Assembly: GCA_900552385.1 (NCBI GenBank)
Contig: URZI01000009.1
Span: 10,877 to 74,876 of the forward strand
DNA: 64,000 nucleotides
Direction of reading: 5' to 3'
DNA from: an uncultured Collinsella sp.
GTDB lineage: Bacteria; Actinomycetota; Coriobacteriia; Coriobacteriales; Coriobacteriaceae
Part shown: positions 32,851-39,968 of the stretch, piece after piece
Position numbering within the stretch: position 1 is the stretch's first letter
Layout of the letters: every line of letters begins with the position of its first letter
The notes under the pieces: model-generated
Told to the model about the DNA's origin: nothing
The model's input: the letters and a program-made list of their open reading frames with translations, nothing else
Database searches by the model: none
Made by a program: the position numbers and the translations under genes

Positions 32851-33447
32851 TCACCCCGCGACGTAGACCGTCCGGCCCGTCTCGCAGTCGATGGTCTCGG
32901 CGTCCCCGAAACCGACCCGGACGGCCGCCCATCCGCCGGCGGCCGCCAACGCGTCGGCCTCGGACCTCGCGGCGGCGATGAGGCGCTCGAGCTCGGCCGA
33001 GCCCGCCGGCGCGGTCCCCACCTCGAACGCGCCGGCGTCTCCGCCCGACTCGTACTCGACGACGACCGTCGAGCCGAGGGCCTCCTCGAGGGTCTCGCTC
33101 AGGCCGCCCATGCCGTCGAGGGCGTGCCCGGCGACCGTGGCCAGCGGGTAGCGGGCCATCCCGGACGCCGCCGAGCGGCCGGCCATCCGGAGCATGCCGG
33201 CGGCCTCGAGCGCCTCGAGGAGCGCCGCGGGCACCGCGGCGTCGATGGCGACGTTGCCGCGCCCGCGGCACCACTCGGCCGCCGACGGCACGTCCGCCGT
33301 GAGCACGCCCCACTCGGCCATGTAACCATCGGAGCGCGGGTTCGTGGCGTCGAGGAGGAGGACGGCCAGGCCGCCGCCCACGTACTCCCCGGCCACGAGG
33401 GCGAGGCGGTCCGCCTCGCCCATGAAGTCGAACTCGACCGTGACCAT
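32851..33447 (-). CDS. Uncharacterised protein of the DUF2958 operon
   Basis: 198 residues, start preceded by AGGAGG seven bases upstream. I do not recognise a named family. It is acidic and Ala/Gly-rich, beginning MVTVEFDFMGEADRLALVAG and ending with VRVGFGDAETIDCETGRTVY. The end is conserved in a remnant at 38015-38095 (VRIGFGDVESIDCEGGRAVY), so it belongs to a diverging family. It has no membrane segment or signal peptide. It is four bases downstream of the DUF2958 gene and probably co-transcribed with it. Its function may relate to element maintenance or transfer; this is inference from context. Confidence 0.65.
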   Translation of the reverse strand: MVTVEFDFMGEADRLALVAGEYVGGGLAVLLLDATNPRSDGYMAEWGVLTADVPSAAEWCRGRGNVAIDAAVPAALLEALEAAGMLRMAGRSAASGMARYPLATVAGHALDGMGGLSETLEEALGSTVVVEYESGGDAGAFEVGTAPAGSAELERLIAAARSEADALAAAGGWAAVRVGFGDAETIDCETGRTVYVAG

Positions 33448-33451
33448 GGAG

Positions 33452-33751
33452 CTACCTCCTCCTGACGGCGCTGAGCGGCCTCGGGGAGAAGTGCTCGTCT
33501 CGCTCGACGGCGGCGAACCCCATCTGGCGGTTCAGCTCGGCCATCTCCTTGATGCTGAAGTAGCCGAGCTCGTCGTCGTAGCCCTCGACGAGGCCGAACG
33601 CCTCGTCCGTGCCGTCGAACTCGAGCAGCCACCAGTCCCATCCGTTCACGCACGAGAAGTAGTGGGCGTAGACCGTGGGGTCCTCCGCCCCGTCCTGCCC
33701 ATAGAGCCTCGGCACCGTCTTGGCGATTTCCCTCGTCATCAGCTGCTGCAT
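33452..33751 (-). CDS. DUF2958 domain protein
   Basis: 99 residues from the ATG at 33751, after GGAGGGAAAG. The sequence has LMTREIAKTVPRLYGQD, a segment with WDWWLLEFDGTDEAFGLVEG, and YDDELGYFSIKEMAELNR, the characteristic DUF2958 pattern. The family is widespread on plasmids and integrative elements but its function is not known. A long upstream frame (to 34036) covers the conserved non-coding leader and is not used. Only its first residues survive in the duplicated copy near 38100-38131. Confidence 0.75.
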   Translation of the reverse strand: MQQLMTREIAKTVPRLYGQDGAEDPTVYAHYFSCVNGWDWWLLEFDGTDEAFGLVEGYDDELGYFSIKEMAELNRQMGFAAVERDEHFSPRPLSAVRRR

Positions 33752-33847
33752 CTTTCCCTCCGTTCCGGGCACGTGGCCCTCAACATCTCGCCCCTGCGGG
33801 CAAAGCCGAATGGCGACGCCGCGCGTCGTCGTCGGCTTTGCTCCCTG

Positions 33848-33976
33848 CAAAGCCGCACCGGAGCGAAGACGGGTCAAGGGAGGTCCATGACGACCTCCAC
33901 CAACCGGAGCGGAGCGGAGGTTTGCGCGGGGTCTCATGGGCCCCCTTGACGCGGCGTAGCGGAGGTGCCACCCGGC
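33848..33976. repeat. 129-bp conserved non-coding repeat, copy R1
   Basis: 127 of 129 bases match 38174-38302 by eye. It lies in the leader of the DUF2958 gene. Internal inverted repeats: GGAGGTC / GACCTCC around CATGAC, and GTCAAGGG / CCCTTGAC about 70 bases apart. R1 also has an extra 47-bp segment on its left (about 33801-33847) between two CAAAGCCG copies that is absent from R2. Confidence 0.85.
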
Positions 33977-34069
33977 CGCGGGGCCGAGGCCGATTCGCGG
34001 CGGACGCCGGCAGCCCACGTCCAGCATCGGAACCATTAGAGACGCTATTCACTTTTCGATAGGAGCCAT

Positions 34070-34219
34070 ATGGAACTCGAGGATATCGTTTACGAGCTCG
34101 CCTGCCTTCATGAGTCGATGCTCTTTTGCTGCATGGCGCTGAGAAGGATTATCAGGGACCTCGAAGAGGCCGAACAGCGCATCCGCGCTGAAGCGGCCGA
34201 CGCCGAATCCCCTCTTTAG
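34070..34219 (+). CDS. Small acidic helical protein, unknown
   Basis: 49 residues, ATG at 34070 with AGGAG five bases upstream, followed at once by a terminator; both support a real gene. It begins MELEDIVYELACLHESM and has RRIIRDLEEAEQRIRAEAAD, a probable coiled coil or amphipathic helix. I do not recognise a family. It reads rightward, away from the 129-bp repeat and towards the XRE regulator gene. It may be a small regulatory partner or antitoxin-like protein, but nothing proves that. Confidence 0.5.
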   Translation: MELEDIVYELACLHESMLFCCMALRRIIRDLEEAEQRIRAEAADAESPL

Positions 34220-34254
34220 AAAAGTACCCCGGCGATTACCACCGGGGCACTTTT
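34220..34254. terminator. Bidirectional terminator
   Basis: AAAAGTACCCCGG (34220-34232) pairs with CCGGGGCACTTTT (34242-34254), one mismatch; A and T runs on both sides suit termination of both converging genes. Confidence 0.8.
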
Positions 34255-34281
34255 AAATGACGTCAGAAGCCGGCAGCCGAA

Positions 34282-34512
34282 CTAACCATCGAACAGATCT
34301 GAATCGAAAAACCCTCTCAGAGAGACGCCAAGCCCGCCTGCGATGCGCTCGATATTCTCGATAGACACGTTTCGCTTGCCTGTCTCGACTTCGGCGAAAT
34401 AGGTGCGAGACATCTCGATGGAGTATGCGAAGGCCTCTTGGCTCATGCCGAGCTCGCCCCTCAGCTCCTTAATGCGAAGCCCCACGCGCATCTTGGGGTC
34501 AAGCTCAGTCAT
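34282..34512 (-). CDS. XRE family HTH regulator
   Basis: 76 residues from the ATG at 34512, five bases after AGGAGG; a GTG two codons earlier overlaps that site. It is a single HTH_3 domain: MRVGLRIKELRGELGMSQEAFAY, then RTYFAEVETGKRNVSIENIERIA, followed by LGVSLRGFFDSD. It resembles the one-domain repressors of phages and mobile elements. Its promoter carries two direct repeats, so it probably represses itself and the divergent small gene at 34631. The regulated genes may include the surface-protein genes downstream. Confidence 0.8.
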   Translation of the reverse strand: MTELDPKMRVGLRIKELRGELGMSQEAFAYSIEMSRTYFAEVETGKRNVSIENIERIAGGLGVSLRGFFDSDLFDG

Positions 34513-34552
34513 CGGCACCTCCTATCCACCGGTGTCAATGATTCAGGCCAAC

Positions 34553-34583
34553 CCTATATAAGTCACACCTATATAAGTGACAA
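34553..34583 (-). promoter_or_regulatory. Promoter and operator repeats of the XRE gene
   Basis: On the minus strand TTGTCA, 17 bases, TATATA forms a good sigma-70 promoter. Two direct repeats CCTATATAAGTNAC (34553-34566, 34568-34581) overlap both boxes, fitting autorepression. Confidence 0.6.
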
Positions 34584-34630
34584 TTTGAAATACAATGCAA
34601 ATATTGGGGCATTGCAACCAGAAAGGAACC

Positions 34631-34780
34631 ATGGTGGATACGGAGATTCCGAAAGTGACGGACGATATGCTCTCATTGGACTTCCCCAGCGACTATGCAT
34701 ATATCGCAAAACCCTTTGGTCGAGGACTCCGCCCGGACAGGCAACTGCAACTTCTAAAGAACTTGCATACAGAACATTAG
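34631..34780 (+). CDS. Small protein divergent from XRE gene, unknown
   Basis: 49 residues, ATG at 34631 with AAAGGA upstream. It begins MVDTEIPKVTDDMLSLDFPS and includes PFGRGLRPDRQLQLLKNLH. I do not recognise a family. It is divergent from the XRE gene across a repeat-bearing promoter region and 15 bases upstream of a small membrane-protein gene, so it is probably the first gene of that rightward unit. The Asp/Glu-rich N-terminus and a basic C-terminal half suggest a small soluble adaptor; that is only an impression. Confidence 0.45.
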   Translation: MVDTEIPKVTDDMLSLDFPSDYAYIAKPFGRGLRPDRQLQLLKNLHTEH

Positions 34781-34795
34781 AAAGAAGGTCATACC

Positions 34796-35242
34796 ATGCG
34801 AACCTATCAACACCCGATATACCAAGACAACGCTATGGCGATTCGCGCCGAATATGATGAGGAAAAACGAGTCTTCGATTTGATGAAGAAGTTCCTCTAT
34901 ATCGTCGGGGCGATAACGGCGGTAGTTGTTTTCCTTTTGCTTCTCGTTAATTCCCCTGCCCTGATAACTCAGACGGGTGCAATTGGAATCGTTGCACTCG
35001 TTCCCGTTCTGCTGGCTGCAACAGCCTTTACCGGGTTCTATGTCGGCACGGTACCTGCTGGCTACATTGCCGCATGGCGTGCAATCAAGCGCTCAAGGCT
35101 GTTCGTTTGGGGCAACGCTCTCGGACTGCTCCTCATAGCGACGCTTTTTCTTTCCATCCCGGCTGCATTTGCGCCCTTTGCCTTCCTTCTCCAGTGGTTG
35201 AAGGTATCGAATCTCAAGCGTCAGCTTGACGCGAACGCATAG
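34796..35242 (+). CDS. Small membrane protein, unknown
   Basis: 148 residues, ATG at 34796. A charged N-terminus (about 1-35) precedes four hydrophobic segments: FLYIVGAITAVVVFLLLLV, IGIVALVPVLLAATAF, VGTVPAGYIAAW and NALGLLLIATLFLSIPAAF. There is no signal peptide or catalytic motif, and I do not recognise the family. It lies between the small divergent gene and the two surface-protein paralogues, reading the same way, so it may assist their export or act as their membrane partner. Confidence 0.6.
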   Translation: MRTYQHPIYQDNAMAIRAEYDEEKRVFDLMKKFLYIVGAITAVVVFLLLLVNSPALITQTGAIGIVALVPVLLAATAFTGFYVGTVPAGYIAAWRAIKRSRLFVWGNALGLLLIATLFLSIPAAFAPFAFLLQWLKVSNLKRQLDANA

Positions 35243-35278
35243 CGGGGGTGCAGAGGAAAAGAAGAAAGGAAACCGCTT

Positions 35279-36460
35279 ATGCTCTTCGGACGCGAGTTCT
35301 CCCGTACGCAGGTCTGCGCGGCTGGTGCGGGAATCCTCTGTGCGGCGCTTCTCATCGGCGGCGGGGCTTACGCCATCTCACATGCCAGTTGGACGGGAGA
35401 TTCCAATGCCCCTGCGGTGTCCCAGTCAAAGGACGATGAGAAGCAGGACATGGTACTTACCCTTGAGGTAAAGGCTGACGGCTGGGATGCGGACACTTCC
35501 ACGCCCGTTATCGCCCATATAGAGGATGCGGACGGGAAGGTGGACTTCTACACCGCCATCGCCGCGAACAAGCAGGTGACCGTAGAGGTCGGCGAGTCCG
35601 GCACCTACAGCGTCACCCTCATCCCGCCGGTGAACGCGGACGGCTCTACCTATAAGGCAGCGTCCAGTAAGGTCAAGGCCGGGAAAGATGACAAGAAAAC
35701 GAACGGTACCGTCATCACGCTCGAAAAGGTGGATGCGGACAAGGTGACGAAGGATGACCTGACCGCCATCGCCAAGGACGTTGCAGCAGCCGTGAAGAAG
35801 GGCGATTTCACCCTGACCGGAGACAGGGGCGCGGCGCTCGCGAAGATGTTCGAGGACAACATCAAGAAGAACCCGAACGCCGACGCGGATGCCGTCGAGA
35901 AGGAGACCGGGAAGGCCGAGGAGACCGCCAAGGAGGACAAGTCCGATGCGAAGACACCGGAGACCTCCGACAACAAGAAGAACGATTCCGGTTCCAAGAA
36001 CGATAGCGGAAACAACGGCTCTGGAAATAAGTCGGACAGCAAGCCGAGCGGAAGCAACAATAGCAACTCCGGTAGCTCCTCGAAGAAGGATGACACCCCG
36101 GCGCATGTCCATAAGTACGATATCTATCATCCGGCAGTAACCCACACGGAGACCGTGCATCATCCGGCAGTAACCCATACGGAGAACGTGCATCATCCGG
36201 CAGTAACCCATACGGAGTCACATTCCATCTGCAATGGGTGTGGAGCTGATATTACAGGTTATGAGCGAAACCATGCGGAAAGTGCCATGTTGGCCGGGAA
36301 TGCAGCGTGTGGAGCATGGCATTCGGAGCCGCGTACCGTAACTGATTCAGCAGCATACGATGAGACGGTTACGATTACGGATTCCAAGGCATGGGATGAA
36401 ACGGTCACCGTGACGGATTCGCCTGCGTACTACACCTGCTCCTGCGGTGCTCGCAAATAG
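35279..36460 (+). CDS. Membrane-anchored surface protein with CxxC module, copy 1
   Basis: 393 residues from the ATG at 35279, preceded by AAAGGA. A single membrane segment (about 12-34, VCAAGAGILCAALLIGGGAY) anchors it with a long extracellular part. Residues 55-175 form a conserved domain (WDADTSTPVIAHIEDADG, TYSVTLIPPVNADGSTYK). A Ser/Asn/Lys/Gly-rich linker of about 60 residues follows, then three HPAVTHTE-type repeats encoded by 33-bp units at 36128, 36161 and 36194. Last comes a module with CNGCGADITG and YTCSCGARK, probably zinc-binding. Compared with copy 2 it lacks 42 N-terminal residues; homology continues upstream of its ATG, so it is N-terminally truncated. Confidence 0.75.
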   Translation: MLFGREFSRTQVCAAGAGILCAALLIGGGAYAISHASWTGDSNAPAVSQSKDDEKQDMVLTLEVKADGWDADTSTPVIAHIEDADGKVDFYTAIAANKQVTVEVGESGTYSVTLIPPVNADGSTYKAASSKVKAGKDDKKTNGTVITLEKVDADKVTKDDLTAIAKDVAAAVKKGDFTLTGDRGAALAKMFEDNIKKNPNADADAVEKETGKAEETAKEDKSDAKTPETSDNKKNDSGSKNDSGNNGSGNKSDSKPSGSNNSNSGSSSKKDDTPAHVHKYDIYHPAVTHTETVHHPAVTHTENVHHPAVTHTESHSICNGCGADITGYERNHAESAMLAGNAACGAWHSEPRTVTDSAAYDETVTITDSKAWDETVTVTDSPAYYTCSCGARK

Positions 36461-36499
36461 GCTGGTTCATGCTTACAGATATACATCACGATTACTGCA

Positions 36500-37786
36500 A
36501 TGAAGAATGACAGCAATATGTTTAACGACAACAACATCGAGACTGAGGGTGCCCCGGCGGACAAGACCGCCGAAATCCCGAAGGTTGTGGATTCGACAGA
36601 AGAAGAGAACGCCAAGAAACCGCTTATGCTCTTCGGACGCGAGTTCTCCCGCAAGCAGGTCTGCGCGGCTGGTGCCGGGCTTGTCTGCGCCGCGCTCCTC
36701 ATCGGTGGCGGCGGCTATGCGCTTGCACATGCCGGATGGGGAGTAGGGTCGAACACTCCTGCGGTGTCCCAGAAGGCAGGCGATGAGAAGCAGGACATGG
36801 CACTCTCCCTTGAGGTGAAGGCCGAGGGATGGGATGCCGACACATCCACGCCCGTCATCGCGCATATCGAGGGCGCGGACGGCGAGGTGGACTTCTACAC
36901 CGCCTTCGCCGCCAACGAGAAGGTGAGCATAACGGTCGGCGAGACCGGTACCTACAATGTCTCGCTCATCCCGCCGGTGAACGCCGACGGCTCCACCTAC
37001 AAGGCCGCGTCCGGTGAGATCGCTGCCGTGAAGACCGATGGGAAGGCGGGCGGCACCGTCATCGCGCTTGAGAAGGTAGATGCGGACAAGGTGACGGAGG
37101 ATGAACTGACAGCCATCGCCAAGGATGTCGCGGAAGCCGTGAAGAAGGGCGATTCTACCCTGACCGGAGAGCGCGGCGTGAGGGTGGTCAACATCTTCCA
37201 GACCAATATCGGCAGCAATCCGAACGCCGATGCCGATGCCGTCGAGAAGGAGACCGGGAAGGCCGAGGAGACCGCCAAGGAGGAAAAGTCCGATGCGAAG
37301 ACACCGGAGACCACCGGCGGCAAGGGGGACGATGGGAAGACCGACAGCAAGCCGAGCGGCGGCAACAGCAGCAACTCCGGCTCGAACACCAATTCAGGCG
37401 GCTCATCGAAAAAGGATGACGCCCCGGCGCATCAGCACAACTGGGTAGCCCAGACAAAGACCGTCCATCACGACGCACAATACAAGACCGTCCATCACGA
37501 CGCACAATACAAGACCGTCCACCACGACGCAGTTGTAAAGTATGTCAGCATTTGTAACAACTGTGGCGCGGATATCACTGGGAACGAAGCGGCTCATTTT
37601 AAGAACTCACTGCTTAACGGTGGCAACTGCGGTTCTTGCCACGAAGAGTCTCGCACTGTGCAGGCTGCTTACGACGAGCAGGTAAAGGTGGCCGATGCAT
37701 ATGATGAACAGGTGCAGGTGAGCGCAGCATGGGACGAGACCGTGACCACCGGGTACAAGTGCTCTTCCTGCGGTGCCACGAAGTAG
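36500..37786 (+). CDS. Membrane-anchored surface protein with CxxC module, copy 2
   Basis: 428 residues. An acidic cytoplasmic segment (1-42) precedes a membrane helix (about 53-77). The conserved domain (GWDADTSTPVIAHIEGADG, VSLIPPVNADGSTYKAAS) and the low-complexity linker match copy 1. The repeats differ: three 27-bp units at 37457, 37484 and 37511 encode KTVHHDAQY. The C-terminal module has CNNCGADITG, CGSC and YKCSSCGATK, so three cysteine pairs could hold zinc. It is encoded 40 bases after copy 1. The full-length N-terminus makes it the better model of the family. Function is unknown; surface adhesion or ligand capture is guesswork. Confidence 0.78.
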   Translation: MKNDSNMFNDNNIETEGAPADKTAEIPKVVDSTEEENAKKPLMLFGREFSRKQVCAAGAGLVCAALLIGGGGYALAHAGWGVGSNTPAVSQKAGDEKQDMALSLEVKAEGWDADTSTPVIAHIEGADGEVDFYTAFAANEKVSITVGETGTYNVSLIPPVNADGSTYKAASGEIAAVKTDGKAGGTVIALEKVDADKVTEDELTAIAKDVAEAVKKGDSTLTGERGVRVVNIFQTNIGSNPNADADAVEKETGKAEETAKEEKSDAKTPETTGGKGDDGKTDSKPSGGNSSNSGSNTNSGGSSKKDDAPAHQHNWVAQTKTVHHDAQYKTVHHDAQYKTVHHDAVVKYVSICNNCGADITGNEAAHFKNSLLNGGNCGSCHEESRTVQAAYDEQVKVADAYDEQVQVSAAWDETVTTGYKCSSCGATK

Positions 37787-37894
37787 CGTCCGCCACCGAA
37801 TTCCGAGTCAGAGCGCTTATATGCCAGACTGAAATCCGGCGGCGGCAAGCGCATAAATCTCAAAACCCGTCGCCCCCGAGCCGTCTCAGGCAAG

Positions 37895-37922
37895 GTTCCA
37901 AGGGGCAGCAGCCCCTTGGAAC
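37895..37922. repeat. Perfect 12-bp hairpin downstream of surface gene 2
   Basis: GTTCCAAGGGGC (37895-37906) pairs with GCCCCTTGGAAC (37911-37922). No T-run. It lies about 90 bases before the remnant of the 198-residue protein gene, like the hairpin at 32755 before the intact gene. Confidence 0.6.
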
Positions 37923-38014
37923 GCAAGGGTGCGAGGATGATGCGAGGCGTCCCAAAAAACCGGTGTGTACGTGCCATTGATACGCCCACACTCTTTTGGT
38001 GAAGCCCACTCCCC

Positions 38015-38131
38015 TCCGGTGATATACACGGCCCGGCCGCCCTCGCAGTCGATGCTCTCCACGTCGCCGAACCCTATGCGGACGGCAGCCCCTCCGCAAT
38101 CTCCCTCATCATCTGTTCTCACATGTCTTCC
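38015..38131 (-). pseudogene. Deleted copy of the DUF2958 / 198-residue gene pair
   Basis: Reading leftward, a DUF2958-like start (ATG, then a TGA, then MMREIAEG) is joined directly to the end of the 198-residue protein (AAVRIGFGDVESIDCEGG, then AVYITGG). Everything between is missing, about 650 bp compared with the intact copy. The frame then runs on without a proper end. The upstream leader is the almost intact 129-bp repeat R2. This is a decayed second copy of the module at 32851-33976, with diverged coding sequence but a nearly unchanged leader. Confidence 0.75.
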
Positions 38132-38173
38132 TCCGTTCCGGGCACATGGCCCTTAGTATCTCGCCCCTGCGGA

Positions 38174-38302
38174 CAAAGCCGCACCGGAGCGAAGGCGGGT
38201 CAAGGGAGGTCCATGACGACCTCCACCAACCGGAGCGGAGCGGAGGTTTGTGCGGGGTCTCATGGGCCCCCTTGACGCGGCGTAGCGGAGGTGCCACCCG
38301 GC
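38174..38302. repeat. 129-bp conserved non-coding repeat, copy R2
   Basis: Matches 33848-33976 except at two positions. Same orientation, 4,326 bp apart. It lacks the 47-bp insert next to R1. Similarity continues leftward, less well conserved, into the remnant gene start. Confidence 0.85.
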
Positions 38303-38371
38303 ATTCCCTCCGTAACACACGAGTGAACAAAGGAAAATAGCATCACACACCGTGCGAGGGAGGACCTCTCT

Positions 38372-39345
38372 ATGGATCTCGCGAAAACAGCCAGAGAAAT
38401 TACCCGCTTCATGCTCCCCTACCTGACCACACGGCAGAGCCGCCAACTCGAAAAAGTTATATCGCACTGCCCTTTCGATGAAAGCCAGCTAGCTGAAGAC
38501 GGCTGCGAGTTTGAAAGCGAATCATTCCTAGATCTATTTATGTCTGCAAAACGCCTCGAAGGCTGCTCGGATAGAACCATCTGCTACTACGAAGCCACCA
38601 TCAAAAAAGCTTGAATCTTTCGATGCGCCAGTTTGCGACTTGGAAAGCGAAGAAATTAGGTCCTATCTTTCCAACTATCAGCAAAAAGCCGGCGTCACTC
38701 ACGTCACCGTTGATAACATCCGAAGAATCATCTCAAGCTTCTACTCATGGCTCGAAGACGAAGACCATATCATCAAAAGCCCGGTCAAACGCATTAAAAG
38801 AGTCAAGGCTCCGCAACTCATAAGGGAAACGTATGGCGACAAAGTCGCGAGATTCTTTGCGATAACTGCGGGTTGCCCTGAAACCTTGCCCTGATCGACC
38901 TGTTGCGCTCTACCGGCATGCGCGTAGGCGAACTCGTCTCGTTGGACAGGAACTCCATCGACACCATCAATCGGGAGTGCATCATACACGGAAAGGGCAA
39001 TAAGAACCGCATCGTCTATTTTGATGCAAAGACTAAAGTCCATATTTAGAATTACCTGTCTACCCGAATGGGCAGCCCGGAAGCCCTCTTCGTGTCGAGC
39101 AAGGAGCCGCACGAGAGACTGTAAATTGGCGGCGTCGAGGCGTTGCTTAGAAACTGGAGCGCGAGCTTGATTTAGGAAGGGTCCACTCTCATAAGTTCAG
39201 AAGAACGCTTGCCACAAAGGCAATCGACAAAGGCATGCCCATCGAACAAGTCCAGGTGCTCCTTGGCCATAAAAATAGATACCACATTAAGGTATGCAAT
39301 GGTCGACCAGCGCAACGTCAAAGCATCCCACCTCAGATATCTAAC
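38372..39345 (+). pseudogene. Broken tyrosine recombinase (XerC/D-like)
   Basis: Pieces of one integrase lie in three frames: an N-terminal piece from MDLAKTAREITRFMLPYL, a core-binding piece (LESEEIRSYLSNYQQKAGVT and IRRIISSFYSWLEDED), then LIDLLRSTGMRVGELVSLDR, FRRTLATKAIDKGMPIEQVQ and VLLGHK, with frameshifts between and several in-frame stops. The GLR-like arginine region, a degraded HxxR box and LGHK are recognisable, but the tyrosine region is scrambled. It cannot make an active enzyme. It is probably the recombinase of an older element or of a nested insertion. Confidence 0.8.
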
Positions 39346-39612
39346 TTAGATGTCGTGTTTTCCCGCCAGTCGCTTGTACTCCCCAGTACTAATGACCGTC
39401 TTGATATCGAGGATGGGAGCGGAGGATGGATCAACATCCATAATGTTCGTCACGTCCATCCGGTCCTCCTCGCTTGAAGTTGTTGCAGTGTTGCCACGGT
39501 CGACGGTACGCTCGGTTGCACGGCACGCGCCGACGGCGTGCGCAGCGCAACCGCGCGTACCGTCGACGGGCAACGCATCTGCCAAGGCCTCGGCGATTGT
39601 CTTAGAACACAT
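39346..39612 (-). CDS. Possible small protein overlapping a large hairpin
   Basis: 88 residues if real, starting eleven bases inside the end of the HTH gene. The middle (about 14-40) is encoded by the arms of a 33-bp imperfect palindrome and looks like translated repeat. Only the ends (KTIAEALADAL and ILDIKTVISTGEYKRLAGKH) look protein-like. I do not recognise it. It may be a true gene into which a repeat inserted in frame, or simply an open frame through a structured region. Confidence 0.3.
   Translation of the reverse strand: MCSKTIAEALADALPVDGTRGCAAHAVGACRATERTVDRGNTATTSSEEDRMDVTNIMDVDPSSAPILDIKTVISTGEYKRLAGKHDI
39491..39573. repeat. Large imperfect hairpin, 33-40 bp arms
   Basis: GTCGACGGTACGC...GGTTGC on the left pairs with GCAACCGCGCGTACCGTCGAC on the right (39499-39567), extended by TTGCC/GGCAA outside and by GGCACGC-type pairing inside. 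Few mismatches. Confidence 0.65.
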
Positions 39613-39850
39613 CGTTGCCTTCTTCCATAGAGGCCAGGTATAAGATCAGATCGGCCTTGTCCACGCGCCAGACGCCGGCAATCTTCACGCCGCCGGCCGC
39701 CTTAAGAATCTGTATAGATTTGGTCTTACAGACATTCAGCAACTTGGCGATATCTCGCGAGGTGACGTATGCGGATGGCAGCTTGACGATTGCCTGGCAC
39801 CACGCTTTACGCGCGATCGCGTCTCGTTTCTGCGAATCCATACCGTTCAT
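39602..39850 (-). CDS. Small HTH protein, excisionase-like
   Basis: 82 residues, ATG at 39850 with AAAGGAG six bases upstream. The core AYVTSRDIAKLLNVCKTKSIQIL followed by VKIAGVWRVDKADLILYL fits a helix-turn-helix with a short wing, as in HTH_17 proteins. It is divergent from the 396-residue gene across a region with a TCGTATATACGA palindrome, so it may regulate that gene or itself. It could also be the excision factor of the decayed recombinase next door. Confidence 0.6.
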   Translation of the reverse strand: MNGMDSQKRDAIARKAWCQAIVKLPSAYVTSRDIAKLLNVCKTKSIQILKAAGGVKIAGVWRVDKADLILYLASMEEGNDVF

Positions 39851-39910
39851 TTAGACTCCTTTCGTTTAGTTCGAATGCAATTCACACACTACGCTTTACA
39901 ACGGATGATG

Positions 39911-39922
39911 TCGTATATACGA
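39911..39922. promoter_or_regulatory. TCGTATATACGA palindrome in divergent promoter region
   Basis: Perfect 12-base palindrome between the divergent HTH gene and the 396-residue gene; operator candidate for the HTH protein. Confidence 0.4.
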
Positions 39923-39968
39923 TACGAATGGAACGTGAAATTCGGTTGACAGCGCTAAGGAGAGAGCT

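Noticed and set aside
36128..36216. 33-bp direct repeats that could suggest a CRISPR array
   Set aside because: Only three units, contiguous without spacers, and in frame with protein repeats HPAVTHTE; it is a coding repeat.
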